64,000 bases of DNA from Umbilicaria muhlenbergii (taxonomy: Eukaryota; Ascomycota; Lecanoromycetes; Umbilicariales; Umbilicariaceae): the NCBI GenBank assembly GCA_000611775.1, contig KK106984.1:1456364-1520363 (forward strand), in the 5' to 3' direction. Under the pieces are notes generated by a model. That model searched no databases. It worked only from the letters and a program-made list of their open reading frames with translations, and was not told the DNA's origin. This document shows positions 46,550-60,200 of this stretch, in pieces; position 1 is the stretch's first letter; each line of letters starts with the position of its first letter. The position numbers were made by a program, and so were the translations under genes.

Positions 46550-47890
46550 ATGATGGCATCAACACTTCAATCTCATCAGATCAGTGAAACAGTCAACAAT
46601 CAAGCTGAGGCAGGCCCTTCAATTAGCAGGTTTACATTATTAATCATTGATACCCCTACTTCTGACCTCCCTGATGATGATGAACATATCACTGCAGGCA
46701 ACTTCAATGACATCATTGAAGACCTTGAGGCAGTCACTGCTCATAATCAGGAGGTCATTGAGCGCCAGTGATTACAACTACAACATGTATGACAAGAAAT
46801 TAAGTTTAAAGACAATAAAAGGGAGCTCTGAGAGCTTAATCAACATCTGCAAGAAGGTCCTTCAACTATGATTACAGCAAACTCAGGAAACAACACAGGT
46901 TCATCACATGAACTATGACATCAAGTTATGACAGACATCACACCTCCCCCTTTTCAATACCTTGTAAAGTCATGAGAGCCTCACCTCTATGCAGGAGGCG
47001 TCAAAGTCATGAGATGAAAACTTCAAGAATACTTGAACAAAATCAATCAGAATCAGGAGCTGATGTCAGAGCAATTCTCTACTGAATGAGATTTCATCAT
47101 CTGAGCAGGCATCTACCTTGAGAAAACAGTCATGAGTGACTGATGAAAGCAAAAGAAGCAGCATGATCACATCTGAGTCATTTACAACAACTTTTTAAAG
47201 ATTTTAGAGAAGAACCTATCTCCTGATGAAGACATGAATGAATGAAATATCATCACCTTCAATGCAGCTGAACTTCACAATCATGATATAATCATCTTCT
47301 GATATGACAGATTATCAGAACTCTACTGCTTTCTTTCAACTTCACATAAGAAAATCAGTGAGACACTCATTTAAGATCACTGATGATCAAGGCTTCCTCA
47401 TCATGTCTTGACTGAACTATGATGTTGAGATCTGACGCAGGTTGTAAGACAGTCAGTGCAGGAAATTTCAACACATCTTGATGTCATCATTAATCATGAA
47501 TCATTTCAAAGCTGCTCAGACACCAAAAAGGATCATTAAAGCAAAACTGACAACAACAACAAAAGTATGACACAGACATCATACTATGACAGAAAAGAAT
47601 CTTTCACTGAATAATAAACCTCTCACCCTCAACAATTCAACTGTGAAAGAGGAAACAATTCATGAGACTTTTATCAAGAAAGTAGCTGTGACCAAAGCTG
47701 AAATTTAAACCACATATCAGTTGCGGAGAAAGTGATCATGACAACAATGCAGACATTCACAGGACCCTCATGCTGACAAGAAGACTTTATTCTTAAGAAC
47801 AAAGTGAATGCATGAAAAGCAGCAGACCTCTGTATCAAGTGTGAAGTCATCAGTCATTGAACAAATGAATGTATGACGGGATGATCAACA
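46550..47890 (+). mobile_element. gag region of the Gypsy element
   Basis: The gag frame opens at 46,550 (MMASTLQSHQISETVNNQAE). A CCHC-type zinc knuckle (CIKCEVISH...EC) is visible at 47,833-47,874. Broken. Confidence 0.8.
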
Positions 47891-49500
47891 GCAGTCACTA
47901 TCACAGTTGATGCAAATAAATGATTCACAGTCAACCTTCAGCTCATCTTCTTACTTATCATTGATGATATCTCACATCTGATATCAGGGCAGTTAGAGGT
48001 GAACTTTCATACAACAAGGGATGATCTGAAGAAAAAATATTCATATATTATCAACAACGGCAGCCAGGGCAATACAATCACACAAGATGTTGTCAATAAG
48101 CTGTTTTTACTGACTGAATCCTATGAGGCTCAAGGCAATGCATGAGGTAATGTGATTGAGCTATCAGAGTCTGTCATACTGATGATTGTGATGTACAACA
48201 CTGACAGTCAACCTTATCACTATAGCAATCATTTCTTTATCACACAAGACAACACACCAGCTCCTTTTGTCCTCAGGTTATCATTTCTAGTTCATGCAAA
48301 CTCAAATCACTACTATGATATGGGTAAATTCCTATGAAGAAAGCCAAAACATACTACTGCACATCATATATTCATCACTGATGAAAAGAAGGCGTTGAAG
48401 AATGTTCTACATATGAATAACCTCATCATTACTGACTGCTTTATAGGGCTGGCGGACCTAGTGACTGATATGAAAAAATATACCCTACAAATGAACTCAT
48501 TGTGATATGACAAAGAGTACAACAATGTTTATGACAGTTTACCTCCTGAATATCATGACTTCACAGACATATTTTAAGCAGCTGAGAAGCAGTCTTTACC
48601 TGAGAGAGGTTTACATGATCATGTCATTGACTTGAAATCAGGGCAGCAACCTTCATTCAGAAAGTTATACTTGATGTTCTCAGCTGAGCTTGATGTACTG
48701 AAGGTATATCTAGATGATGTTATGAAGGCAGACATAATCTGCAAATTAATATCACCTGCAGCTTCACCTGTTATGTTTGTACTGAAATCAGACGGCAGCC
48801 TATGACTAGTCATTAACTATAAGCGCTTGAATGATATTATCATTAAAAATCACTACTCACTATCACTTATATCAGACATGTTGAATCATCTTCAAGGAGC
48901 TAAGAAGTTCACTAAGCTGAACTGCAAGAATGCATATAATTGAATATGAATCAAGGGTGAAGATGAGTGAAAAACAGCATTTCAAACATGATTCAGCCTG
49001 TTCAAATATCTTGTCATGCTTTTCAGTCTCATGAATGCTCCTGCTACATTTCAGGCATTCATTGATAAGGCTCTTAATGAGTTCCTTGATATAATCTGCA
49101 TGATTTATCTAGATGATATCCTGATCTTCAGCAAAGATGAATCTGAACATGAGGAGCATGTATGACAAGTATTAACTGCATTATAATGTCATGATCTTCA
49201 CCTTAAGATCAGCAAATGCTTCTTTAATGCAACAGAAGTGAACTTCCTGAGGTTTAAGATCAATACTGAAGGCATACATATGAGTTCAGAAAGGATTCAC
49301 GCCGTTGAAGAATGATTATCATCAGAGAACATTCATGAATTGCAGGTATTTCTAAGCTTCATTAACTTCTTAAAAAGGTTTATAAGAGATTATTCATGAA
49401 TTGCAGCATCACTGTTAAATCTTCTGAAAACAGGAAAGAATAAAAAGAAGACTGAGGATACATTATCCTCTCCTCTTCAGTCTTAATGAACTGTTACTAA
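47891..49500 (+). mobile_element. protease and reverse transcriptase region of the Gypsy element
   Basis: The protease region lies at about 47,920-48,200. The reverse transcriptase palm motif IYLDDILIFS is readable at about 49,106-49,135, with YLMFSAELDV- and LVINYKRLND-type segments upstream. Broken. Confidence 0.9.
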
Positions 49501-49599
49501 AAGAAAGCAGAACAGCCTGATCTCATTGTAAAGATTTAACACAAGCTATTCAGCATGCAGCCTGCAAGTCAGAGGAAAGTTATAATAAGAAAATGTTGT

Positions 49600-50090
49600 A
49601 CCTGCCTCTTTTCCACTTTCAGAAGCTGCATTGAAAGTGTTTAATGCTTTGAAGGAGACCTTCATGAGTGCTTCATTACTACACTACTTCAATGAAAACA
49701 AACTCATGAGGGTTGAAACAGACGCCTCTGAATTCACAATTGATGAAATCTTGACACAACACTTCAAGGTTGACGGTCAATTGCACTGATTATCAGTTAC
49801 TTACTACAGCAAGAAGCTGCTAAATACTGAGACCTGATATGATACAGGTGAGCAAGAACTCCTTGTCATCATGAAAGTCATGCATCATTGACAGCACTAC
49901 TGTCAGGGTGCTAAACATCAAATTGTCATACTGACTGATCATGCAAACCTTGTTTGGTTCATGACTACCTCAAACCTCACATGAAGGCAGCTCAAGTGGG
50001 CTGAAAAGCTCACTGAGTACAACTTTAAGGTCACATATCAAGAGGGCAAGATGACCTGATTATGAACTGCTGAAGGCTGTCAGTACCTCA
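49600..50090 (+). mobile_element. RNase H region of the Gypsy element
   Basis: Readable segments VETDASEFTIDEIL (about 49,715) and ILTDHANLVWF (about 49,930) are typical of Ty3/Gypsy RNase H. Broken. Confidence 0.88.
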
Positions 50091-50939
50091 ATCATCACTG
50101 AAATAATGCAACAGTCCTTCCATTTAGGAAGCAAGGACTATAAGTCAGTGCAGGAGAAATTATATGCGCTTATCACAATGACGCTGCAGTCAAGATGCTC
50201 AGTACAACAGAGGCTACAACAAGAGAACATCATATCTGTCACAATGAATACTACTGATATGATGAACACTGAAGATGATGATCTCATTAAAACATCAGTG
50301 ATGCAGAATTTATCTGCTCAAGAAGAAGCAAGCTGTGATGAATATGTTAATACAATGAATATTGAAGCTGATGACATAACTGAAACATCAGCAGTCCATG
50401 ACCTACATGCTTGAGAAGCAAGCCGTGATGAATATATCAATATGATGAATACTGAAGCTGATGATATGATTGAAACATCAGCAGTTCATGACTTACATGC
50501 TTAAGAAGCAAGCTGTGACTGAATAAGAGAACTTAAGTATGCAAAGTCTCAGCAGCACTCAATCAAGGATAACTCAGCAGACACTGCAATTATGAACAGT
50601 GATGCAAGTCATGTTTTTATTAACCTTCAAATTGAGGATAACACTTCTGCTGACATTGTTGAAGTGCTTCAACTCATGTCTACTCACTCACCAATAGGTG
50701 AGGAGATAACAGCTTATACAAGAATGTTTATCAAACAACTTAAATGTGTGATTCATACTGAGCAGTCAAAAGACAGTTTGATATGATGAGTATGACAGGG
50801 ATTAACTACCCCTTTCAAGGATAAAAACAACTTGACTGAGTCTGAGATGACAAATATGAATATAAACATGAACTCTGAGATGATCATGACATCAGAAATG
50901 CAGCCAAATATGGCATTTATACTGTCAGATATATGAAAA

Positions 50940-51760
50940 CATTGGCAAGAAATAAATGATGTCATACACTACAACAGTAAGATCTACATTCCACAGAACT
51001 CTGCCCTTCACAATGTGATGATCAGTTGATTTCATGATGATGTTTTTGCAGGCCATTTCAGGAAATCAAGAACTGCAGAATTAATGCAGTGATCTTATGA
51101 TTGATCTGATGCTGTCAGAGACATATGACGTTACTGTCATGACTGTGTTGAATGTCAAAAGGTGAAGCCAGCTCATCACAAATCATACAGATTATTAAAC
51201 TCATTATCAGTCTTGAAAGTGTCATGACATATGATGACAATGAACTTCATTACAGACCTGCCACTGAGCAGCACATATGAAAGTATGACATGAGATTCAA
51301 TCCTCATCATAATCAATAAGTTGATCAAAATGACTCATTATATTTCAGTACAGAAGACAATGTCAGTTGCTGACTTCATTGAAGTGTTTATTCAGGACAT
51401 AGTCAAGCATCATGACATGTCAGAAGTTTTAATCACAGACAGAGATAAACTGTTTACATCAGAGCAGTGAATCAGCTTCTGCTTTCACATGTGATGTCAT
51501 CATAACATGTCAACAGCTTTCCACCTGCAAACTGACAGTCAAACAGAGAGGCAGAATCAGTCTCAGAAGACATATTTACACATATTTGTTGATGAGCAGC
51601 AAGAGAACTGAGTGAAGCTTTTATCCTGCATGAAGTTCTCATACAACAACTTCATACATGCTGCTATGAGAAAGAGCCCCTTTCAGCTTAATTTAAGGTG
51701 AGACCCTCAGATGAGCCTAAGTAGATCACTTATACAGCACTCACATGAACAAATAAGACT
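50940..51760 (+). mobile_element. integrase region of the Gypsy element
   Basis: The zinc-binding HHCC part includes AGHFRKSRTAELM and CVECQKVKPAHH (about 51,045-51,180). The catalytic core follows, with FITDLPLS, a LITDRDKLFTS segment and FHLQTDSQTER. Broken. Confidence 0.88.
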
Positions 51761-52084
51761 TTATGCAGATGCACAGCAGCTTCAAGATCAAATTGTAACA
51801 GCTCAGAAGCAGCTATGACAGGTTAATGAAACATATGCAAACTATTATAATCAGCGCTGAATAGAGATAACATTCAAAGAAGGTGATTTAATACTGATCA
51901 ATGAAAAAAATATGTCAGTGAACAAACAGATGAAGAAACTGCATTGAAAAAAACTCAGCTCATTCATGATATGATGTGTGATAAGTCAGTCATCATATGA
52001 ACTTGACCTCTCAGAGGATCAAAACATCTATAATGTATTCAACATCACTCTATTGAAGTCATTTTAAGGCACACGTCATGTGTC

Positions 52085-52260
52085 CTCTGCATTGGCAGGA
52101 AAAGACCTACTACTCAACTGAGATGATGAGTGAGAAGTCAAGGCAATTGTGAATAATCATGTTCATGACAGCAGGCTTCAATACCTCATCAAATGAAAGT
52201 TGACAGATCAGGTGTGAGATGACACATGAAAGTCAACACACTTCATCTGCAATGCAAAGG
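52085..52260 (+). mobile_element. chromodomain region of the Gypsy element
   Basis: A segment with VNNHVHDSRLQYLIK and DDTWKSTHF fits the C-terminal chromodomain of chromoviruses, which directs integration to heterochromatin. Broken. Confidence 0.75.
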
Positions 52261-52319
52261 CAAAAATGCAGAAATTTCATGCTGACAACTCTGATAAACT
52301 GAAATTCAGGTGAGCTGTA

Positions 52320-52536
52320 TGATGTGATTTTTCAAAGTTGATTGAGAAGCTGTCACAAAAGTCATGAGCCTTAAGATGTGACTCTTCAAGGTTGATTGAG
52401 AAGCTGTTGCAAAAGTCATGAGTCTTAAGATGTGACCCTTCAAGGTTAATTGAGAAGCTGTTGCAAAAGTCATGAGCCTTAAGATGTGACTCTTCAAGGT
52501 TGATTGAGAAGCTGTCACAAAAGCCATGAGTCTTAA
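52320..52536. repeat. 54-bp tandem repeat, four copies, inside the Gypsy element
   Basis: TTAAGATGTGAC recurs at 52,371, 52,425 and 52,479 and, degenerate, at 52,533, giving an exact 54-bp period. The unit includes GGTTGATTGAGAAGCTGT. The length divisible by three leaves an antisense frame open (18-residue repeats), which is incidental. Confidence 0.93.
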
Positions 52537-52559
52537 GAACTGAAAACTTTGTCAGCTTT

Positions 52560-54281
52560 GTTAACCTGATCTTTTATGATGAAGCCTGTGCTCTACAACA
52601 AGTATGACAGAGGCTATGATGCTATGATGTTATGATGAGATCTCTAATAGAATTACTGCATGAACTACATTATCATCAACATGTCACATTGCAGAGAACC
52701 AGAGAACACTCAAGTGCAGAAACATTTCATTTCAAATCTGAAGATCAAAATGAACCTGAGATCAACACCTTGCACTCAACCCCTCATCAATGTCACATTA
52801 AGTCACTTTCATTTATTTACTTGTCTTCTGCTGTTTTAAACTCTTCTTCATTATCTGATAAAGCCTCTGACCTCATCTCCTCAATGCAGTGCTGCTCACA
52901 GAGTTTAATATACTCTTGATGATGATGAGATTGATGAGCATTAAGGATGCAGAGAGCGTGAGCAGTGCTTTTCAGCAAGACAGCAAGAGCTTGAATGAGC
53001 TTCTCAGAACTACTGAATTAACATTAATCACCTCATTATGAATGTCATGAGACTCATGTTGAGGAGCAGCTGCAGGGGGTGTGAAGGATGCTGATAATGA
53101 TTAATAAGAGATGACAGTGTGAGGATCTGATGATCAGTCATTAAATGCTATGACTAGTTAACAATGCAAAAGTATGACATAAAGTACGACAAAAGTGTGA
53201 CATAAAGTACAACACTTTGTCATACTAAACAAAACAAAAGAGGATTGAGAAAGGCAGACTTACAGTGTGCTGTCACTCCTCTGATCATCATAGACACGTG
53301 CTGAGACAACAACATCAGAGCTCTCAGAGTCAAGAGCAGTGATGATCAGAGGCTCTGTCATGCATTACTCATGAGGATTGTGAAGAGATATTCAACATGT
53401 GCAGGCTCCCCTGTTCAACACAAAGCAGTGATCAACTCCAGCCCTTATACAAGGGCCACAGTGAGCAGTAACTGACAACATGTGACTGAGGTTCTCTCAA
53501 ATCACACGCTCATGATGATGAGCCTGCTGCACGTGAGCCGGCAGTGAGGTATCATCATGACATCACACAGAGCAGGAATCACTGTCAGAGATGTCACTCA
53601 GAGGTAAACACTTGACTCTCTTCAGGCACTGAACAGTCAGTTTTATCACTCTGTTTCCCTGTCTCTTTCTGAAGGTGTTGATCATCACAGTTTCATTCAC
53701 TGACTCTGACTCAGAGCCCTCCTCATCACACTGAGCTCAGAGATCAACAGGCTTCCCTGACAGAGGTGAGTCTTCACTGTTGTTCACAGCCGTGAGTTTG
53801 AGAGTTCAATTATTGATTGCTTATATATCATGTTAGCATTCATATGATGTATGACAGGAAGTATGACATCACAAGAATGTTGAGCTGTAAGCTGCAAGCT
53901 TCATGATGCTCCCTTCATGAGGTGAACACCTCTGCAATGAGGATGACGTCATGAAGTCATCAGGTCACTCAATGAGCTGTGAAAAAGTCATGAGATGTAT
54001 GACAACATGTCATAAGACAAATGACTAGACAAATGATGAAGAATAAGCACAAAGGGAAGGGTGTTTTGAACCTATGATAAACATGATCTTGATGTTTATG
54101 TTATGAAGAAGAACTTACTGCCAGGCGTGATATCATCATAATTAAGTGAGGGCACATGATCAGCCTTACTTTAGTGCAGTCTCATGTGATCACCCTACAA
54201 CCTCAACTGTTATGACATCATAATGAGGTTTATGAGCATTCAGTTGGCCCCGGGGACGGCGTCATGAGAAGAGGAATGCTG
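52560..54281. other. long 3' spacer of the Gypsy element
   Basis: About 1.7 kb between the chromodomain region and the 3' LTR with no recognised domain. It includes a frame at 52,632-52,919 and TATGACATAAAGTAC-type repeats at 53,165-53,225. It is unusually long for the family and may carry an extra frame or captured sequence. Confidence 0.6.
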
Positions 54282-54585
54282 TGTCAGGGTCATCATATAA
54301 TAGTATGACAGTATGACAAGTACAACACTATAGTACAACACTATAGTACAACACTATAGTACAACACTATAGTACAACATTATATAAACATGATGACTCA
54401 GCGTCTAGCACCTTGACATCAAGTAAAACTCTTCACAAGGAGGTTCAGAAACCTGCTTCCTCAGTGATCAGTTTTGCCACTGAATAGAAGATGTATAATC
54501 ACTGCATTGACCCTATCATGACTTTTGCCTATGACACCCCGTTCAAACATCAGTATGATGACCATCATACACTCAGCCCCTTATA
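54282..54585 (+). repeat. 3' LTR of the Gypsy element
   Basis: 304 bp, longer than the 5' LTR mainly because the 13-bp GTACAACACTATA unit is present about five times rather than three. Confidence 0.92.
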
Positions 54586-54865
54586 GTTGAATGAGTCAAA
54601 TGATCATGCTACAAAGATGACAGAACTGAAGGAGCTGGCTGAAGAAAAAGACATTCACTTAAATCAGATAATACAAGCAGCTGAGATGAACAAGCAGTTA
54701 TTACAGCAACAAGTGCAAATCCTAACAGATATGATAAAATACTTTAAAAACACAATGATCAAGTCTGTGAATGAGTTCATAAACAGACTCAAGCTTGACC
54801 TGAATCTTTCTACTGAGAGCAACTTAAGTGATGAGTTAATCTTGAATTCTTGTAACTCTACTTAG
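54586..54865 (+). pseudogene. coiled-coil gene, 3' part (split by retroelement)
   Basis: About 92 codons, open to a TAG at 54,863: KMTELKELAEEKDIHLNQII, then MNKQLLQQQVQILTDMIKYF, helical with heptads. It continues the frame that ends at 46,220, so the retroelement insertion interrupted this gene. No stop occurs within this segment. C-terminal end of an unidentified coiled-coil protein. Confidence 0.7.
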
Positions 54866-57230
54866 AAAGCATTAATCACACAAAATCATAAATTAATGCT
54901 GTAAAGTGCATGTGCAGTGAATGATTTTGTGCTTTATCATGAAGCATTCTCTCAAGTGACTGTTTGATCAAGCTTTTATTAGTGACTGCCTGAGACTCTG
55001 TGACTCAAGAGACCTGAGAAATTAATCTTCATGAGTGCTACGCACTCACACTCAAAGTAAACCCTGCGGGCTTGAGTTCCTCATGAATGCTTTATATGAG
55101 TGTCAAGCTTACAAGGTGACAATGACCTTGAGTACTCATAATTCTTATCACTCTTTAGCCCTCAGAGCAGTAATAACCTCAAGCATCCTCAGCTTTGATG
55201 AGCTCACATTCATGTTCCTTGAGGCTATCTCAAGAAGTGAGGCAGTTAAATGTCTTCTCAATGTTTCACTTGCAGTGCCTCCCCCTGATCTTCACATTTG
55301 TTACGCCTCATTTGCAAATATGAGTGATTGATCATCAAGAACACAGCTAATCTTACACAGATTATGACATGAAAATAAACTGATGAGAGAGTTTTGTTGA
55401 ATATTGCAAAGTATTTATTAAATAAGATGAGAAGTTGTATAAGCTAAAAGCTAACCTTGTTGAAATGACAATCTAAATCAGTTGCAGGATAGACAATAAT
55501 TGAAGTTGAGATGATTAAAATTGAGATTCTCTCTCAGCATGATGTCATGTTGCAGCTGCTTCATGCATGATGAAATGTGATCACAAATGCAGGAAAGCTA
55601 CCTTAGAAGAAAGTAATGTGATGCATTCAATAATCATCTTATTCTAGAATATTCAGCACCTTCAGCACTGTCTCTTGAGTACAATAACAGTGTATGAGAT
55701 CCAGCTGTCCTCAGGAAAGATCTCAGTGTATTTGCAACTCAACATATCCCCTGTGACTTTCAAATTGTTTGTGAGAAGCTCATCATGACAGTTATTCAAG
55801 AGCTTGAGTTTTCTGACATTAAGCACATCTACAGTCAGTTTTGTGACTTGTCTCAAGAAGATCAAGGCGGATACTTAATGCTTCATGCAGCGCCAAAAAT
55901 GATCAATTTCATAATATCAAGTGTGAACAAAGTCTTACTGTGACCTGTAAGAGACTTGGTGGCAAAAGCAGTGTCAATATTCAGGATCAACACTTTCAAA
56001 TTGAAGACTTTCACTGAGAACAGAATCAGTGAAGTGTTTATTATTATATTTAGATTCAATATTCTTGCACACCTCAACATCAATCAAGATTGAAAAAGCA
56101 ATATCAGTTCCCTGACAGTGCAAGTAACTGAGGAATGTGAAAGTTTATCACAAGATCATTATACTATACATTGTGTTGTGCTCTGATAAGTGTCAGAGAC
56201 AGCTTTCTATAAACAGCTATGATTTTCAACAAATTGAAAAGTTTTCAAGAACAGATGACAGCAAATAAATGATTGACTCAGAGATATCCTCTCTATTGAG
56301 TGTGTAAGGCTCTTGAGGTGAATCTTTACCTTAAAGAAGATGATCATAATGACACAAGATGTTTTTGAAGCGACATTCTTTACTTCAAACAATAGTTGAA
56401 TGGTGAGACAATGCTTTAAGTTCAGAGCTTACCCTGCTATTAGAAGAGAGGCGCCGTGCTGACACATGCAAGTTGTATGATGTTTTCAGTAAAGATTAAA
56501 ATTATGTTTGTCATCTTCTGTGACTGTTATCATTCAGCTTAACTCAATGAACAGACTTCTGAGGTATGATCAGCTTTGATTGACTTAACTGCAGCATTAC
56601 CTTAGGCTTGAATCTCAGTTCAGGTTGCTGTATTTGAAGCGTGATGTGAGGTTTCTTAACCTTGATGAGGATGTTTTCTGATGTGACAGAATTCTGATTA
56701 ATTAAATCTGCCAGGTGAGGGTCCTTTTTCATGAAGAGGCAAGCATCACTTTAAGTTACTGTGTGTGAGTGTATGCTTTCACTGTCGTTGTTGTGGCTGA
56801 TGCTTTTTGAGGAGAAGCATGATGAAGATTGAAAATGCAGGTACAGGGAGAACAGGGCATCCTCATCTTGCAATGATGATGTGAATTAATCAGATGTAGT
56901 TCCTGGCAAGTGCAGCTCTGTCTGTTGCAAATTTTCACTCATACTCATGTCATTTATCAGGCATAACTCATCAACATCTGAAGGTGACATCACTCTGCTA
57001 CAAGTCAATTCTGGTAGATCCTGCAGATTCTCATGATCAGTCATATCACAGAAGAAGACCTCTGTCAGTTTATATGAAAATTCATGAGAAGGATTTTCAT
57101 TCAACAATTGATGTTGAGTTTGCTCATTGCCTCAGTCAATCTTTAAGAGATCTTTTTTCTGCTTCAGCAGCTGTGTTTTTTGTTCATCTTCACTCTGCCT
57201 CTTCCTCTTCTGACTTTTAATGCTAGGAAT
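54866..57230. other. coding-like but unrecognised stretches
   Basis: The plus frame at 55,035-55,331 (98 codons; LNVSLAVPPPDLHICYASFA) and plus pieces at 55,650-56,180 (SDIKHIYSQFCDLSQEDQGG) look like exons of a dead gene. The minus pieces at 57,107-56,544 (SPSDVDELCLINDMSMSENL; KPHITLQIQQPELRFKPKVM) look like a second gene on the opposite strand. Neither is recognised. Confidence 0.35.
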
Positions 57231-60200
57231 TCAGTTGATGAAAGGTTCTGAGTTGTGCTCTTTTCACTGATGTTTGTTCATGTGTAGACTTTTCTGCAAG
57301 CCATGCACATCATTAAGATGATATAAAAACAATGTTTCATCATTGAGCTGCTGAGTGCATAATGGGTGAGGACAGTTCAATGGTCAATAAGATTTTTTCA
57401 GATGTCATTGAAGATGATTCTGAAACTGAGCTTCTCTGATTCAGGAGACTCATCTCACTGTTGTGAACATGACAGGCTGACTGTCACCTAGACAGAAGAG
57501 ACAACTTAGACAGAAGGAACAAAAGGCTGAATGAACAAGTGTGTTGCAGTAGATAATCAATCTGCATCACTTAAAGGTGATTGACTTAATGTGCATTTGA
57601 CAGTGCTCATCTCATTCCTCTTGAACAAATCAACTGAAGCAAGTTAAGCAGTATTTCAATTCCACTTGTGATCACTCAAGGGTACATGTCAGCTCTTTGT
57701 GATGACAACTGTGAATATGTGTACTCTGTTGAGGTTTACATATACTGCAGCTGTTAAATTAATATGAATTCAGGAGACATCATGATTATACTTTCTCATC
57801 TTCACATCACAACCCTTCACTGAGCAGACGTCATTGATGAGTATCTCTCTCAGTCAGTATAAGGTTGTGCAGTCTTAAGATGCAAGAGAACACAGGTTCT
57901 TGATAATTTGTCTTCATTCTTCCTCAGATATGATTTTATCTGAAATCATCATCTGTGTGAGATGACCACGTTCTGACATCATCAGTGACAGGATTTCCAG
58001 GAGGTTCATTTTCACATCATTGTCAAGTCACTTCTTCCTGCAGATCATGACTTTTCAGTCTCTCTGCATCTGAACTTAATCAGTTTGAAATTGAAGTAAG
58101 CTCTTTCTTATGATGCTGTCATGATAGCTCTGAGCTTTGTTTCTGACCGCTTGAATTTCAGAATGAGTGGCATTTTCATCTTTAAGATGATGAATTGATT
58201 CTTGAACTCAACAAGCTGTGAATCCTGCCTGATGACAGCCTCTTTTTCAGCTGAAATCTTGCTTGAAAGGCCCTTTTCACGGAACTTGGCAAAAGATTAA
58301 AAATAGTCAACATGATCATGTTGAGCTGATTCACTTAAAAAGGCGGATCTCCTGCAAATGAAAGAGGTATTCACCACATAGCTTTGATCATATACATGAG
58401 TGTCAGTCTGCGTTATGTGCTGAGATTATTCAACTTCAGAGGCTGTACCTCTCTGTATTATTTGTTTCTCAGCATGACTGAGTTCTGCACTCTGTGAGTC
58501 TTTCAAGACAACTTACTATTGATCATCTTGTCAAGGTAGTGTCATATGACATGAACTGTAACTTGATCAAAGTATCCTGAGAGCTTGAGCATAGATCTGA
58601 CAATGCGCTCAGAGATCTTCTTTGATAACAGTTCTTCTGAGACACCCTGGTTCATAATGGCATTGCATAGTATTGATAGACTCTTTATGAAGTCATGCCA
58701 TTGAAGAATAAGTTTATTTTCACTGAGAGGTATTTATAACTGTCATAAATCTTCTGCTGAATTAACAGTGAAGATAGCCTTGTCTGTGAGAGTCAAGGCT
58801 AATAGATACTGAGCATCATCATACAGCAGATTGCTGTGTTGACTGATAAACATGTCATACCTTCAAAGAAAATCATTAATTAACACATACCAAAGGTGAT
58901 GTGGATATCAATACACAGTATTCTCTGAATCATGATTGTTTTTCACTCAATGTTGATCAATCTGATATATCATCTTTCACTCATCATTAAGGATGTGTAT
59001 TAGGATAACTTCAATGTCCTGCAAGTTATCAGTGAAGCTCTCTTTGAATAATTTTACATAAATTTATCTGATATTGAAGACCTCCTTTGTTCTTGTTCTC
59101 TTTGTCAGAGAAAAAAGCACTGATCCTCACCTCAGTTCAACAGAAGACGGTGATTGTGAAGGAAACTTGCACTTTATTACATGAATGAGTGAATTGAACA
59201 TCATCAACAGTTCAGAACATGATGTTGAAACTGATCAACTCATTTTTGTTGAACAGTTGCTTCTGCTTTTTCTTATTCACAATCAGGCCTTCTTTGATCA
59301 AGATATTTCAGATTTATTAATGAAGTACTGTTTAACTATGAGGACATTATAATCAGATTCAATGTTCACTTACATGATATACCACATGTCTGTCTTCCTC
59401 ATCAAAAGGACTGCTGGTAACTCAGGTAAAGTCAGCAAAGAGTCACTTCACAAAAGTATTTACTGAATCAACAGTGATTCATTCATCATCAATTCTTCCT
59501 CAGCTAATGATGACATGAAAGTGAAGGAAGTCTTTAATAGTGACAAGGTCTGAAGGTGATAAACCTTCTCATAAACTTCAAGCTTTTGTAGAGCATGCAT
59601 TCATCATGACATTGTTGTTGAAAAGTAATTCTCCTGTGTCACTGCTTTTCTCCTCAATGGTGTCCACTCATCTACTTGATCAGGTAAGCATAGGATCTTT
59701 CACAGGATTAATTTTAAAGTTGCATTCACTTTTCATAACATCTTAAAGCTCAATTCTGATCTTTAAGGGTTTTCTTCATGTATTTCATGTTGTTCTTGAT
59801 GTTATCCTTCACCTGATGAGCTCCCTGCTTGTGATCATTGATTATGACTCTCTTAAGTAACTCATTCATGGTGACTCCTTTCCGGCTCATAACCGCATGA
59901 GGTAGAGGGAATAGGCTTGATGAGCTCATGAAGCAGGTGCATATACTGAGAGAAGAAATTATAGAAGGGAAGAGTGACAATGCTGAAGCAGACTTGAAGA
60001 GAGGTGCCTTGAGGGCAGAGATCAACTGAGATTTGAATGAAGTCAGAATTGAAGGTGCACACTCTCCCTTTGAATCCTGTCTTGAAGTCATTTCAGGGTC
60101 ATTCTGAGGTGGTACAAGGGAGCGCTTAATAAATGAGTGAGGATGCATCATCTGAATCAGAGTGCTACATCACCTGAAGTGAGGTGCTGAATCACTCTGT

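Larger units (their letters stand above)
46221..54585 (+). mobile_element. Ty3/Gypsy chromovirus-type LTR retrotransposon, complete in length but broken
   Basis: An 8.4-kb element bounded by LTRs (46,221-46,498 and 54,282-54,585; TGTCAG start) and a 5-bp target duplication GTTGA (46,216-46,220 and 54,586-54,590). Parts in order: gag with a CCHC zinc knuckle, protease, reverse transcriptase, RNase H, integrase and a C-terminal chromodomain, followed by an unusually long region of about 1.7 kb before the 3' LTR. Coding regions are broken at very many places (dozens) and the element is a fossil. The LTRs differ at about a dozen positions over some 200 comparable bases plus a tandem-repeat length difference. 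This suggests a fairly recent insertion, although the local mutation process makes dating unreliable. Confidence 0.95.

Noticed and set aside
52306-52527. Antisense 18-residue repeat protein
   Set aside because: It is an artefact of a 54-bp tandem repeat inside the Gypsy fossil.
59750-60151. A 133-codon minus-strand gene downstream of the DUF3435 relic
   Set aside because: It overlaps another minus frame and a plus-strand helical reading, with no domain; there is not enough to choose between them.
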